Of a stretch of DNA of 41,624 nt, positions 20,534-28,522 are shown one piece after another. A program made the position numbers and the translations under genes. Origin of the DNA: a virus. Below the pieces are notes generated by a model. It was not told the DNA's origin. It searched no databases and saw only the letters and a list, made by a program, of their open reading frames with translations. Every line of letters starts with the position of its first letter. The first letter of the stretch is position 1. Location: positions 1-41,624 of the IMG/VR virus record IMGVR_UViG_3300025073_000341; one strand, given 5' to 3'.

Positions 20534-22072
20534 TTAGTAACCTGCGATGTCGTTGCGGAGACGGACGAAGATTTCACGGTCGTCGTTCTCGTCACGATAT
20601 GCGGTGAAGCTGATTTCTTCCTCCACGATCCCGTCCGAAGAAAGGTTCGCATTGAACGGCATCAGGCGAACGTCGGGAAGGTCGAAGCGCAACATCTCAC
20701 GCTCGTTCGCATCACGTCCGGTATTGAAGAAGATTTTGTCCGGGTTGTCCGCCAGCGTCACGTTCCCCGTGCTTGCGGCGGAGGCGGTCACGAGCGACAG
20801 GCCGTCGAGCAGGGTGGCGATGGTCGCCACGGCGTTGTTCCCGGCGGTCGTCGAAAGTACCAGCTCGATCAGCTTGTTGGTAAGCGTTGCGGTGGCCGCA
20901 CCCGCACTCGTTCCCTGCGTGACGATGATGGCGTAGTCGTTCGCCGAGTCCGCACCGGCGGTCACGACGACGGTCACGGTTCCCGTTCCGTCGGATTCGA
21001 CGGTTCCCTCGGCGGTTTCCGCACTGTTGACCCCGAGGACGTTCCCGAAGAAGTTGAAGCGCAGTCCGACCTGCTCGTTCTGTCGGAGCTTGTCGAGGAA
21101 GTCCGGGTTGATATGGAATTGCGAGAATTTGCCGGAGACGGTCACTCCCTTGAGAAGGATATCCGATGGCATGCGGTCAACCACGTCGATTCCGGTGGCC
21201 GCCCAGCGTGGTTCGAGTTCGTTTTCGACGGTAAGCTCGAAGCTCTCGCAGTTCGTCTTTGCGGAAAGGTTCTGCATGGCGTTCGCACCTGCGTTGATGT
21301 AAACGTCCGCACCTCCAGCCCAGACGAGTTCGTTGGAGAGGTCGTAGTCCTCGGGAGTGATCGTCTGCGCCTTGATAACCGCAACGTCGTCAACGGCAAG
21401 CGACGCTCCGATGGTCGAAACCACGAGCGTGTTCTCGTCGGTGACGGTCGTGACGGTAAGCTCGGCGTTCTCGGTGGTGAGGTTGGCCTCGTCGAGAATC
21501 TGGATGGTGTCGCTTCCTGCGATAAGACCGCTTGTCTGGTCGAGGAGCAATGCCGTGCCGGAGGATGCGGCGGTGGTCACACGGGCGTTGGTAAACGCCT
21601 TCTGCGCCATGATGTCGAACGAGCATTTGAGCTTGTTCTCGTCGAGGGCGAACGTTCCCTTGGCGAAGCGCACGCCGAAGTAACGGACGACGTAATCCTC
21701 ACCCGCAACCTTCACGTCCATGGTATAGGTCGCAAGTGTGTTGAGCGGCTCGAAGTCGTGCTGGACGGAAACTCCGGCTGAAAGGGTCGTGATAACGTCC
21801 TCGCCGAACAATCCGCAAAGGATGTGGCCGATGGTGTTTGGCTCGGCAAGCATCTCAATGGTGCCTGCGGCGGGGCCGACACGGTTCTTGATCGGGCGGA
21901 GGTTGGCGGAACGGTTGCCAGCAATCGTGTTCGCCGGGGTGAAATCCCAGTTCATCACGACGCTTTCGGACAGAATCTCGACCGGTTGGTCGGGATAAAC
22001 CGCCGTGCCAGCCGTCGATTCCTTCTTGAGCATCAGGTAGCCCAGCTTGGAAAATGAGGTAGCTGTGGACAT
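20534..22072 (-). CDS. Major tail tube protein
   Basis: 512 residues. The N-terminal part (SKLGYLMLKKESTAGTAVYPDQPVEILSE) and the middle (CGLFGEDVITTL, FGVRFAKGTFALDENKLKCSFDIM) follow the pattern of siphovirus tail tube proteins. Two extra modules are visible: residues about 175-235 (a beta-barrel-like insert, SGTALLLDQTSGLIAGSDTIQI) and about 350-455, an Ala/Thr-rich insert similar in style to one in the connector protein at 23173-23916. It is longer than usual for a tube protein, probably because the inserts decorate the tail surface. Confidence 0.82.
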   Translation of the reverse strand: MSTATSFSKLGYLMLKKESTAGTAVYPDQPVEILSESVVMNWDFTPANTIAGNRSANLRPIKNRVGPAAGTIEMLAEPNTIGHILCGLFGEDVITTLSAGVSVQHDFEPLNTLATYTMDVKVAGEDYVVRYFGVRFAKGTFALDENKLKCSFDIMAQKAFTNARVTTAASSGTALLLDQTSGLIAGSDTIQILDEANLTTENAELTVTTVTDENTLVVSTIGASLAVDDVAVIKAQTITPEDYDLSNELVWAGGADVYINAGANAMQNLSAKTNCESFELTVENELEPRWAATGIDVVDRMPSDILLKGVTVSGKFSQFHINPDFLDKLRQNEQVGLRFNFFGNVLGVNSAETAEGTVESDGTGTVTVVVTAGADSANDYAIIVTQGTSAGAATATLTNKLIELVLSTTAGNNAVATIATLLDGLSLVTASAASTGNVTLADNPDKIFFNTGRDANEREMLRFDLPDVRLMPFNANLSSDGIVEEEISFTAYRDENDDREIFVRLRNDIAGY

Positions 22073-22082
22073 AGGGGGTTAA

Positions 22083-22244
22083 TTATTCGGCCTTTGCCGG
22101 TTCTGATTTAGGTTTCGGGGACTCCTCTTTCTTGGCGGTTCCCCGTTCCGCATCGGTCGCCATGGTGACTTCTTCCCGTCCGTCGGGATATACGGTCTTC
22201 TTGACCCCGGACGGCAGGATCGTGACTTCTGGTTTGTCTTGCAT
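22083..22244 (-). CDS. Small hypothetical protein, 53 aa
   Basis: I start at ATG 22244 (MQDKPEVTILPSG, after AAT). One strand motif, VKKTVYPDGREEVTM, is followed by a charged, disordered tail of Lys, Glu and Pro. It overlies no other gene and sits between the tail terminator-like gene and the tube. A minor tail or chaperone role is possible; nothing is certain. Confidence 0.55.
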   Translation of the reverse strand: MQDKPEVTILPSGVKKTVYPDGREEVTMATDAERGTAKKEESPKPKSEPAKAE

Positions 22245-22245
22245 A

Positions 22246-22731
22246 TTATGTGCGATTAGGGCGGTCAAACGCCGTAAACGTAACGTCGGCGGTGACCTTT
22301 TGAATGTTATTTCCGACTTCCACGACCTCCCAGTTGCATTCCACATCATCGGTAAAGAGGACGTTTCCGTCGATGGTCAGGTTGTTGTTGATGATTCCCA
22401 TCACGGTATCCGACTGCAAATCGCCGTCGGCATCACGCTCGGAGACGAGGTTCTCAACCGCCACCAAGGAGTCGAGCTGGGTTCCCTGTCCCGCACTCAT
22501 ATCATAATACGTTTTGACGTTTACGACGATACGCACGCCGATTCGGAATTCGGTATTGTCACGAAGCGTCCCGCTCCGAACCTGCCTTTCCGAGATCGGA
22601 TAAACCATAAGCATCGGCAGGTTGTCCTGCACGATGGCTTCCGGCTTCACCCGACCGTGGAAATACGTCGTGAACGTGGTTCCGAAGGCCGTCTGAAACA
22701 GGGTAATAAGATCGGGAATGATGAGGTTCAT
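22246..22731 (-). CDS. Tail terminator-like / minor tail protein
   Basis: 161 residues, with an N-terminal helix (IIPDLITLFQTAFG), then strands with VKPEAIVQDNLPMLMVYPI and FRIGVRIVVNVKTYYD. This order and its place between the tail-completion gene and the tube fit a tail terminator (lambda gpU class). Its ATG at 22731 overlaps the upstream stop by four bases and is one of few starts here preceded by A. Confidence 0.6.
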   Translation of the reverse strand: MNLIIPDLITLFQTAFGTTFTTYFHGRVKPEAIVQDNLPMLMVYPISERQVRSGTLRDNTEFRIGVRIVVNVKTYYDMSAGQGTQLDSLVAVENLVSERDADGDLQSDTVMGIINNNLTIDGNVLFTDDVECNWEVVEVGNNIQKVTADVTFTAFDRPNRT

Positions 22732-23171
22732 TTTGAAAGGGAATCACGCACGAACTGGCTGATGATCTGGAAAATCTGCCCAGATATCGAGTTCGAACGG
22801 GCAATCATCGTGCGCTTTGGGTTGTTTCCTTCCCCAAGCTGATGATACCTGAAATAGGAGGTGGGGTTCGCCACTCGCACTTGGAAGGCACTGACCGTCT
22901 TCTCAAATGCGTTCTTCAATCTGCCGGTGCGTTCCAAAATGCCCTTTCCGGCATAGCCCATCGCAATCTTTTGGAGGCGGGTCGATTCCGCCAAGGCCGC
23001 CCAACGGGAACCGAGCTGTGATCCCTCGTTGGCAAAGTTGAGCTTGAATTCCGAAACGAGAAAGTCCCCGATGCTTTCAAGGGGCTTTTGTGGGCTTCCA
23101 ACCGCCTTGATCGCACTGTCGAGACGATTGATGACCGCCTTCTGATTGTCGATCTCGACCGTCATGGACAT
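22728..23171 (-). CDS. Virion morphogenesis / tail completion protein (Mu gpG-like)
   Basis: 147 residues from the ATG at 23171 (MSMTVEIDN, after AAT). The virion morphogenesis family pattern is visible: LESIGDFLVSEFKLNFANEG, then GSRWAALAESTRLQK, GILERTGRLKNAFE, and a C-terminal YFRYHQLGE. In Mu-like phages such proteins complete the head-tail joint. It agrees with the Mu-like nature of other head genes here. Confidence 0.8.
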   Translation of the reverse strand: MSMTVEIDNQKAVINRLDSAIKAVGSPQKPLESIGDFLVSEFKLNFANEGSQLGSRWAALAESTRLQKIAMGYAGKGILERTGRLKNAFEKTVSAFQVRVANPTSYFRYHQLGEGNNPKRTMIARSNSISGQIFQIISQFVRDSLSK

Positions 23172-23172
23172 A

Positions 23173-23916
23173 TTAGAAGACCTTGTTTCTCGTGAATTTG
23201 TTCGCCGTATCGTTCTCGCCGTCGTCTTGGCTTGCGGTCGTCGGCCAAAACGAGAGGCGGCGGGTCGAGGCGGTCGGCAACTCGTCCCCATCGAAGTCGT
23301 ACAGCTTGATCTCCTTCTTGCGGATCGCCTTGAGTGCGGTCTCGGCAAGAGAGAGGAGCTTGTAGCCGTCCTTGTCCGTATCCTCGGACTCGGGGCCGTA
23401 TTCCACGATGAAAAGGAGGGCGGTTGCGACCTGCGTGGTCAGGGATTCGACCATTGGCACGGCGATTTCCGTGACCGTTCCTTCCGTCGGGGTAATCCCG
23501 CCTGCGGCGGCACCGGAGGTCATATCCACCTGCGTCGAGTCGTCCCCGCCGTTCGAGTACAGGTAGACGACCGCACCGTTGCCCAGCCCGTCCGTGGTGA
23601 ACGTGGCCGAGGCGGAGGCGGCGACCGCCTGCCGGAACAAATCTGCGGCGGCGGAGGCGGTCAGGGTGCTGATGATCGAGATGGCATAGCTCACCCCGTC
23701 GATGACGATGGTCAGGGTGGCGGTGGACGAACCCGTGCCGGAAAAGGTGATCGTGTTAGTATGGTACTTCGGCAACGGGAGCGTATATGCGTCACGGATG
23801 TAGCTGTCCACCCTCGCCTGCGCCTGCAGGATATAGCCCAGAATAAAAGCGTCGGTCACGTTGGAGTTCCCAACGAAACCTGATGCTTGGCGTACTTTTG
23901 TGACGGTCGTATACAT
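23173..23916 (-). CDS. Head-tail connector (DUF1320, Mu gp36-like) with inserted domain
   Basis: 247 residues. The N-terminus YTTVTKVRQASGF...VTDAFILGYILQAQARVDSYIRDAYTLPLP is the usual DUF1320 connector start. Residues about 55-150 look like an inserted domain (LTIVIDGVSYAISIISTLTASAAADLFRQAV) before the connector pattern resumes (VATALLFIVEYGPES...LKAIRKKEIKLYD). The usual length is about 140, so the insert is about 95-100 residues and may project from the virion neck. Confidence 0.75.
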   Translation of the reverse strand: MYTTVTKVRQASGFVGNSNVTDAFILGYILQAQARVDSYIRDAYTLPLPKYHTNTITFSGTGSSTATLTIVIDGVSYAISIISTLTASAAADLFRQAVAASASATFTTDGLGNGAVVYLYSNGGDDSTQVDMTSGAAAGGITPTEGTVTEIAVPMVESLTTQVATALLFIVEYGPESEDTDKDGYKLLSLAETALKAIRKKEIKLYDFDGDELPTASTRRLSFWPTTASQDDGENDTANKFTRNKVF

Positions 23917-23926
23917 AGGTTTTGTT

Positions 23927-24011
23927 TCCGGCTCCTCTCCCCCCAGCCCCGATCCCTACAACGGAGCCGAGAGTAAAGGAGGTGACCCCTGCAGGGGAGG
24001 GAGAAGCCGGA
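23927..24011. other. Structured spacer in the late operon
   Basis: In the 107-base gap between two late genes, TCCGGCT (23927-23933) can pair with AGCCGGA (24005-24011), or CGGCTCC (23930-23936) with GGAGCCG (23963-23969). CCCCTGCAGGGG (23986-23997) is a further palindrome. No T-run follows. It may set mRNA processing or reduce read-through. Confidence 0.45.
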
Positions 24012-24023
24012 TGAAAGCCGACG

Positions 24024-24467
24024 TTAGGCCGCCTCGGATGCCCCCGCATCCTCCGACGGTTCGGAAACAGGAGATGGCTCCTCGCCGGTCGCAACCGCAT
24101 CCGGGGCAGTTTCGTCCGCCGGAGCAGGGCTTGCCGAAGTCATCGGCTCGCCGGTGGAAGAATCAAGCTCCCCATACTCGGGGTCGATGATCTTTCCGTC
24201 CTTGCGCCATTCGTCGGGCATTGTCCTTGCCCAGACGGAGAAGCGCACCTCCTTGAATTTGAACGTCGCTCCGGCCTTTTCCGCATCGGCTCGGAGGGCG
24301 TATGCCTCGTCGGGAGTCAGGTCTTCGACGGTCTTGCCTTCCGGCAGTTCGTCGGTTCCGTCCAAGTGACGGACAAGGTAGGGGGCTACGTCTTCTGCGA
24401 GGACTCGGTGCGTCTGGCCACGCTCGGCCACGGCATCGCCTTCCTTCACATATCGGAATGTCGGCAT
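24024..24467 (-). CDS. Hypothetical virion-region protein, 147 aa
   Basis: The first 100 residues look folded (MPTFRYVKEGDAVAERG..., then KFKEVRFSVWARTMPDEW). The last 50 are disordered and rich in Ala, Pro, Ser and Glu (ETAPDAVATGEEPSPVSE). It lies between the holin-like and connector genes. A minor head or lysis-linked role is possible, but I do not recognise it. ATG at 24467 follows AAT. Confidence 0.62.
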   Translation of the reverse strand: MPTFRYVKEGDAVAERGQTHRVLAEDVAPYLVRHLDGTDELPEGKTVEDLTPDEAYALRADAEKAGATFKFKEVRFSVWARTMPDEWRKDGKIIDPEYGELDSSTGEPMTSASPAPADETAPDAVATGEEPSPVSEPSEDAGASEAA

Positions 24468-24481
24468 ATTCTTATGGGTTA

Positions 24482-24733
24482 TTATTTAGAGATTGCCTTT
24501 TGAAAGTTCTTCCACAGCATTTCGTAGAAGATGAACGCACTCCCCATCACCTCAACGACCGCATTGGCCGTATGTTCGGGAGTAACCTTGAGAACGACGA
24601 CGATGAGAATTGACACGACGAGAAGTCCGGCCTGCAGAACATGCTTTGACGTTTCCTGCCCGTACTTTCCATTGAGCCACTTGTAAAGCTCAAGGATGAG
24701 GGAGACGACGATACCGAGGATGATTGTTTCCAT
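24482..24733 (-). CDS. Holin-like membrane protein
   Basis: 83 residues with two clear membrane segments: TIILGIVVSLILELYKW (about 3-19) and VLQAGLLVVSILIVVVL (about 32-48), and a third weaker one (VVEVMGSAFIFYEML). A charged C-terminus follows. Size, topology and position immediately after the endolysin fit a holin that permeabilises the membrane for lysis. A TAAAAT element eight bases before the ATG suggests a promoter of its own. Confidence 0.75.
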   Translation of the reverse strand: METIILGIVVSLILELYKWLNGKYGQETSKHVLQAGLLVVSILIVVVLKVTPEHTANAVVEVMGSAFIFYEMLWKNFQKAISK

Positions 24734-24741
24734 ATGTCACA

Positions 24742-24770
24742 ATTTTATCACTAAAAGTCCTCGCCGTCAG
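24742..24770 (-). promoter_or_regulatory. Candidate promoter of the holin-like gene
   Basis: Minus strand: CTGACG (4/6), exactly 17 bp, TAAAAT (5/6), eight bases before the ATG. It lies in the end of the endolysin gene and would give a near-leaderless transcript, letting holin be timed apart from the rest of the operon. Confidence 0.4.
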
Positions 24771-25404
24771 GAATGGCATCCCACCCCTTCTTATCCAAGC
24801 CCTTCGCTTGGATATGTTCGCCGGAAAGGAGACGAACGAGCATGGAGGTTGAGAATTCGGCGAGGCGATTTTTCGTCACCTTGCGCTTGTGTCCTCCCTG
24901 CACGAATACGAATCCGCCCGAACCCGGAACGCCCGGCTCGGTGAGCTGGACGATGAATCCTTCGTAGTTGTCCATAGAAAATTCGTTTAAGAATCCCGGT
25001 AATTCATTGATGATCTCGTAGCTCCAGCAATGGGCGTTGCTCACGTATTGCCAATGCACGGCATCCCAAGGGGCAAGGTCGTTCACGAGCTTGTATTTGT
25101 TCATGAACGGCCTGATCTTCTCGATATAGGCACGGTCGGGAAAACAATCCACGGCCACGCCCCGGCGGTGGTTGGAGGCCATCGTCTTCGACGCTCCACG
25201 GGCAAGGAGCTGTTTCTGCGTCGTCTCGCTCCGCCAGCTTCCCGTCTCCTCGCCGGAAAGGACGAAGCCGAGATGCCCGGCCACGCCGATTCCCGCCGCC
25301 TCGATCTCACGGTGGGCGTTCAGGAGGGCTTCCAAAAAGAAACGCCTCGCAATGATCTTGCGTCCGTTTATGACGGCATACTCAAGGCGCAGGGGGTCTT
25401 TCAT
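24751..25404 (-). CDS. Endolysin, M15-family peptidase
   Basis: 217 residues. The N-terminal half is an M15 zinc peptidase of the L-Ala-D-Glu / DD-carboxypeptidase type: WRSETTQKQL, then SNHRRGVAVD (zinc ligands H79 and D86) and WDAVHWQY (H117). It would cut cross-links or stem peptides of peptidoglycan at lysis. The C-terminal 90 residues lack a known wall-binding motif but hold strands and basic residues. No signal peptide, so it needs the holin. Order (coiled-coil membrane protein, endolysin, holin) forms a lysis cassette. Confidence 0.85.
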   Translation of the reverse strand: MKDPLRLEYAVINGRKIIARRFFLEALLNAHREIEAAGIGVAGHLGFVLSGEETGSWRSETTQKQLLARGASKTMASNHRRGVAVDCFPDRAYIEKIRPFMNKYKLVNDLAPWDAVHWQYVSNAHCWSYEIINELPGFLNEFSMDNYEGFIVQLTEPGVPGSGGFVFVQGGHKRKVTKNRLAEFSTSMLVRLLSGEHIQAKGLDKKGWDAIPDGEDF

Positions 25405-25405
25405 A

Positions 25406-25672
25406 TCACCAAATCTTGGAAAAAATCAGGGAGAGGATCGAGAGTCCTCCGGCAAGAACCCATCGGAACTTCTTCAAGTCCTCAACGTCCTTGCGGACGA
25501 GGGTGAAGTCCTCCTTGCTGGTCTTCCCATCGAGCTTCTGGTCGTATTCGGCATGCTTGGCCTTCACGTCGTCGAGGACACGCTTGATGTCCTGCAGGGA
25601 AGTCAAAACCTGACCCTCGAAGCGTCCGAGTTCCTTTGCCTCTTGGAGTTTCTGTTGCATTTCATCCTCCAT
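25406..25672 (-). CDS. Coiled-coil protein with C-terminal membrane segment (XhlA-like)
   Basis: 88 residues: a long heptad helix (residues 1-65; QKLQEAKELGRFEGQVLTSL...DIKRVLDDVKAKHAEYDQKL) and one membrane segment at the end (FRWVLAGGLSILSLIFSKIW). This layout matches XhlA-type membrane-associated lysis proteins. ATG at 25672 follows TTTT. It stands directly before the endolysin gene. Confidence 0.65.
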   Translation of the reverse strand: MEDEMQQKLQEAKELGRFEGQVLTSLQDIKRVLDDVKAKHAEYDQKLDGKTSKEDFTLVRKDVEDLKKFRWVLAGGLSILSLIFSKIW

Positions 25673-25677
25673 AAAAG

Positions 25678-25971
25678 CTAGAGCGTCTCGATGAGGTCAC
25701 CGAACGCCTTGATATCCTCGTGGCAGATGCTCCAGCGCATCGACTCGACGCACGCCTTGATCCCCGGAAGCTGTGCGTCCTCGATCTCGACCGTATCGCC
25801 GACCTTCGAGTCCTTGAATTTCTTGATGACTTCCAAGCGTTCGCCCATCTCGCCGACGGTCAGCCCGTTGACGGCGACCTGCTTCATGCAGAGCAGGAGC
25901 ATGTCGGCATAATTGAGCATCTCCTTCTCGTCCTTCGGCAACGTGGTGGCTTTGACTTCGATCTTGACCAT
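25678..25971 (-). CDS. Small hypothetical protein, 97 aa
   Basis: Helical and soluble: KDEKEMLNYADMLLLCMKQVAVNG, GEMGERLEVIKKFKDSK, then CVESMRWSICHEDIKAFGDLIETL. Similar helical proteins are found in phage structural regions near the lysis genes. Function unknown. ATG at 25971 follows TAT. Confidence 0.65.
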   Translation of the reverse strand: MVKIEVKATTLPKDEKEMLNYADMLLLCMKQVAVNGLTVGEMGERLEVIKKFKDSKVGDTVEIEDAQLPGIKACVESMRWSICHEDIKAFGDLIETL

Positions 25972-26000
25972 ATAGGGATAGGTTAAGGTTTATTGATTAT

Positions 26001-28025
26001 TTAGGCGGAGAATCGGACGTAGCCGAGCATCGGGTTCGTCGTGATGAGTGCCGCACCGGACGGGAACGTCGCAGGGAGGGCGGCGTAGGCCGTGGCGACA
26101 CGGATGCCGGTATTGTGGGCGGTTGCGAGAGTATTTGCGAAGCCGAGGAAGTCGGCGACCGAGTAGATCGTACACGCACGAAGCGTCGGAGTCCCAACCC
26201 CGAACGTGAAGACGAACCAATAGAGCTTTTTCGGCTCAAGTGCCTGCGAGACGGTCGCCGTCTTCGCCCCGGTCGAGTCGCAAGCCATTTCGCCCCCGTC
26301 AATGATCAGCGAGTCGGGATAAAGGTTGTCAGGGCTGGTCGCCTCGTAGATGCCGACACGCCCGACGCTTCCTGCGACACCGGCGGTCGAGACGTAGAAG
26401 GCAAGGCGGTCGATCGTGCGTGGGTTCTCGTAATAGAACGGGAAGGCGTAGAGGTAGTTGACGACGGTTACGACCGTGGTTGCGGTCGAGGAGCTGACCA
26501 TCCCCGAATACCAGCATTCGAGAGGCGAGGTTCCGACCTGCTTGTACAGGTTCCCGCTCCCTCCGGCATTACGCATGAGGGTCTTGCGGTGCGCCCCGGC
26601 AGAAACGTCGTAGATGACGATCAGGTCGTTGTTCGGGTCGGGGATCGATTCGGTCGTGATGGAGTTCACGTCCATGGCAATCGTCGGGTTTCCCGAAACG
26701 CCGTTGCCGTTCGTCACGGCGATGCCGTCCCCTGCGGTGATCGTGCGTGAGGCGAACGTGTCGGCGGCGGTCTGCACGATCATTCCGTTCGAGTTGAAGG
26801 CGGCAAGCGCATCGAGGGTGGCATCCTTGCCCTGTACCGCCGTGAAGTCCACGGCAACGCCGGATGCGCTCACGGAGATTCCGGTATCGGCAACGACGCT
26901 GAACGCAGTCGAAACCAACGTCAGGCCGTTTCCTGCCGTAAATGCGCCTGCGGATGAAAATTGGGTGAACGTCAACGCCGTGGTGTCCATCGTGATCGGG
27001 TCGGCGGTCGTAAGCACGAATCCCTTTGCGGCTCCAACCGCCCCCGCCGTGACGAAGACGTACAAACCGGAGACGATCTCCGCACTGGAATCGGCATCCG
27101 TGGTACGGGTGAGAACGAAGGGGGTTCCTGCGGTTCCGACGGTCGTCACGGAATAAAGGCCGTTTTGCGTCGCCGTGGTCTGGTTCTTAACCAAGACACG
27201 ATTGTTGCTTGATAGCGAAATAGTATCGACAACGATTGCCCCATTCACGTTGCACGTCAGCGTCAAAGCTCCGCCGTTGTATGTGGCGTTGAGGTCGGCG
27301 GTCGTTGCGACACGGCAGGAGTTACGCAGGGAAAGGCCGGATGCCACGGCATCGACGTATGCCTTGCTTGCGGCATCCTGTGCGCCGGACGGATCAAGCA
27401 GGTTCGTGATGAGCTGGCTGTTCATGCTCACCGAGGCGGTCGGTGCGGCGAATTGGTCGAGACGGTTCGTCAAAACTGCCACCGTTCCCGATGTCGGGAG
27501 GGTGAGGGCTGTATTTGCGGAAAGAGTGAGATCAAGGTCAAAGGAACCCCCGGCAGTGCTGAATCCCTTTGCGATATTGACCGTCCCGCCGAACGTCAAA
27601 TCCGCCGCAACGGAAATCGTGCGGTCGGCATCCCCGGTCGTCAGGGTCAGGGTACGGTCTGCGGTCAGGTTCGATCCCGGCTTGATGATGAGATCGTGCG
27701 TTGCGTTGGAATCAAGGATGTGGAGTCCGGTATTGGGAAGCGTCAACGTCGTCATTCCTGAAACGTCGTTCGTGGCGTTCGAGACGATTGCGCTGTTTCG
27801 GAGAAGCTTGCCGGTCGCACCGTCGAACAGGGCGAATGCATAATCGGTAGCCGAGGATGGGCCGACCACATCGCCTGCGCCAGCCGCATCGTAAAACTCA
27901 ACGCCGTCCTCCGTTGATTTTACACGGACGGTGAGCAACGCCTGCCCTGCATAACTGCCGGGAGCGTCGGACAGCTCTGTGAAGGCGGATGCACCCCCGC
28001 CACCTGATGCGGATTCGAAGCCCAT
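26001..28025 (-). CDS. Fibre protein, 674 aa
   Basis: Begins with GFESASGGGGASAFTELSDAPGSYAG, a typical fibre N-terminus, followed by many short beta repeats (GTVNIAKGFSTAGGSF, LTLSANTALTLPTSGTVAVL) and a DPSGAQDAASKAYVDA-type motif common in tail fibres. The last 170 residues (from WYSGMVSS on) look like a compact jelly-roll-like head (ALEPKKLYWFVFTFGVG) that may bind a surface sugar. It sits between head and lysis genes, away from the tail tip, so it may be a head or side fibre. Confidence 0.78.
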   Translation of the reverse strand: MGFESASGGGGASAFTELSDAPGSYAGQALLTVRVKSTEDGVEFYDAAGAGDVVGPSSATDYAFALFDGATGKLLRNSAIVSNATNDVSGMTTLTLPNTGLHILDSNATHDLIIKPGSNLTADRTLTLTTGDADRTISVAADLTFGGTVNIAKGFSTAGGSFDLDLTLSANTALTLPTSGTVAVLTNRLDQFAAPTASVSMNSQLITNLLDPSGAQDAASKAYVDAVASGLSLRNSCRVATTADLNATYNGGALTLTCNVNGAIVVDTISLSSNNRVLVKNQTTATQNGLYSVTTVGTAGTPFVLTRTTDADSSAEIVSGLYVFVTAGAVGAAKGFVLTTADPITMDTTALTFTQFSSAGAFTAGNGLTLVSTAFSVVADTGISVSASGVAVDFTAVQGKDATLDALAAFNSNGMIVQTAADTFASRTITAGDGIAVTNGNGVSGNPTIAMDVNSITTESIPDPNNDLIVIYDVSAGAHRKTLMRNAGGSGNLYKQVGTSPLECWYSGMVSSSTATTVVTVVNYLYAFPFYYENPRTIDRLAFYVSTAGVAGSVGRVGIYEATSPDNLYPDSLIIDGGEMACDSTGAKTATVSQALEPKKLYWFVFTFGVGTPTLRACTIYSVADFLGFANTLATAHNTGIRVATAYAALPATFPSGAALITTNPMLGYVRFSA

Positions 28026-28037
28026 AGTATTTGTTGG

Positions 28038-28457
28038 TTAGTCGCTCGCCCCCACGACGAAGGCGGAGAAGTCCCCGTCCGTCCAAGAGGTAACCTCAAT
28101 GTTCACCCATTCGAGCAAATCGACGTTAATCTTATAGAGGCGGGTGTTTCCCGCCACGGTGTCGTTGTTGAGCGTCACCCCGGTATCCCCGGCGATGGCG
28201 GTTCCGGTATTCTGGTGGTCGAACGCCTCGATGTAGTCCCAGTGGTTCGCAATGGTCTGGGCGGCGGCGAAGTTCGGCGAGTCGTCGCTCCCTGCCGCAG
28301 TCCCGATGGAACCTTGGAACTTGAAGGTCAGCGACGAGTTCACTGCGGCGGAAACGGCGATGACGATGTTGCGAAACGGCTTGACGTTGAAGGCCGTCCC
28401 CACGCCGGTAGCACCCTGCTCGTCAAGGATGGTCGTATTCGGTGTAAATAATCGCAT
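28038..28457 (-). CDS. Structural protein, 139 aa
   Basis: Strand-rich with repeated small loops: MRLFTPNTTILDEQGATGVGTAFN, VAVSAAVNSSLTFKFQGS and WVNIEVTSWTDGDFSAFV. I start at ATG 28457 (after CCT); upstream the open frame has no coding character. The pattern suits a small jelly-roll, perhaps a decoration or fibre-associated protein, since fibre genes lie on both sides. Confidence 0.62.
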   Translation of the reverse strand: MRLFTPNTTILDEQGATGVGTAFNVKPFRNIVIAVSAAVNSSLTFKFQGSIGTAAGSDDSPNFAAAQTIANHWDYIEAFDHQNTGTAIAGDTGVTLNNDTVAGNTRLYKINVDLLEWVNIEVTSWTDGDFSAFVVGASD

Positions 28458-28482
28458 AGGGGGTTTTGTTATGAGGTTCCTC

Positions 28483-28502
28483 CCGCCCCCGTAAAGGGGC
28501 GG
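28483..28502. other. Hairpin in the late operon
   Basis: CCGCCCC (28483-28489), six-base loop, GGGGCGG (28496-28502), in the 65-base gap before the 139-aa structural gene. No T-run on the leftward strand. It may protect mRNA ends or lower read-through. Confidence 0.5.
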
Positions 28503-28522
28503 AGAGAAGTCACAACCTAGGT

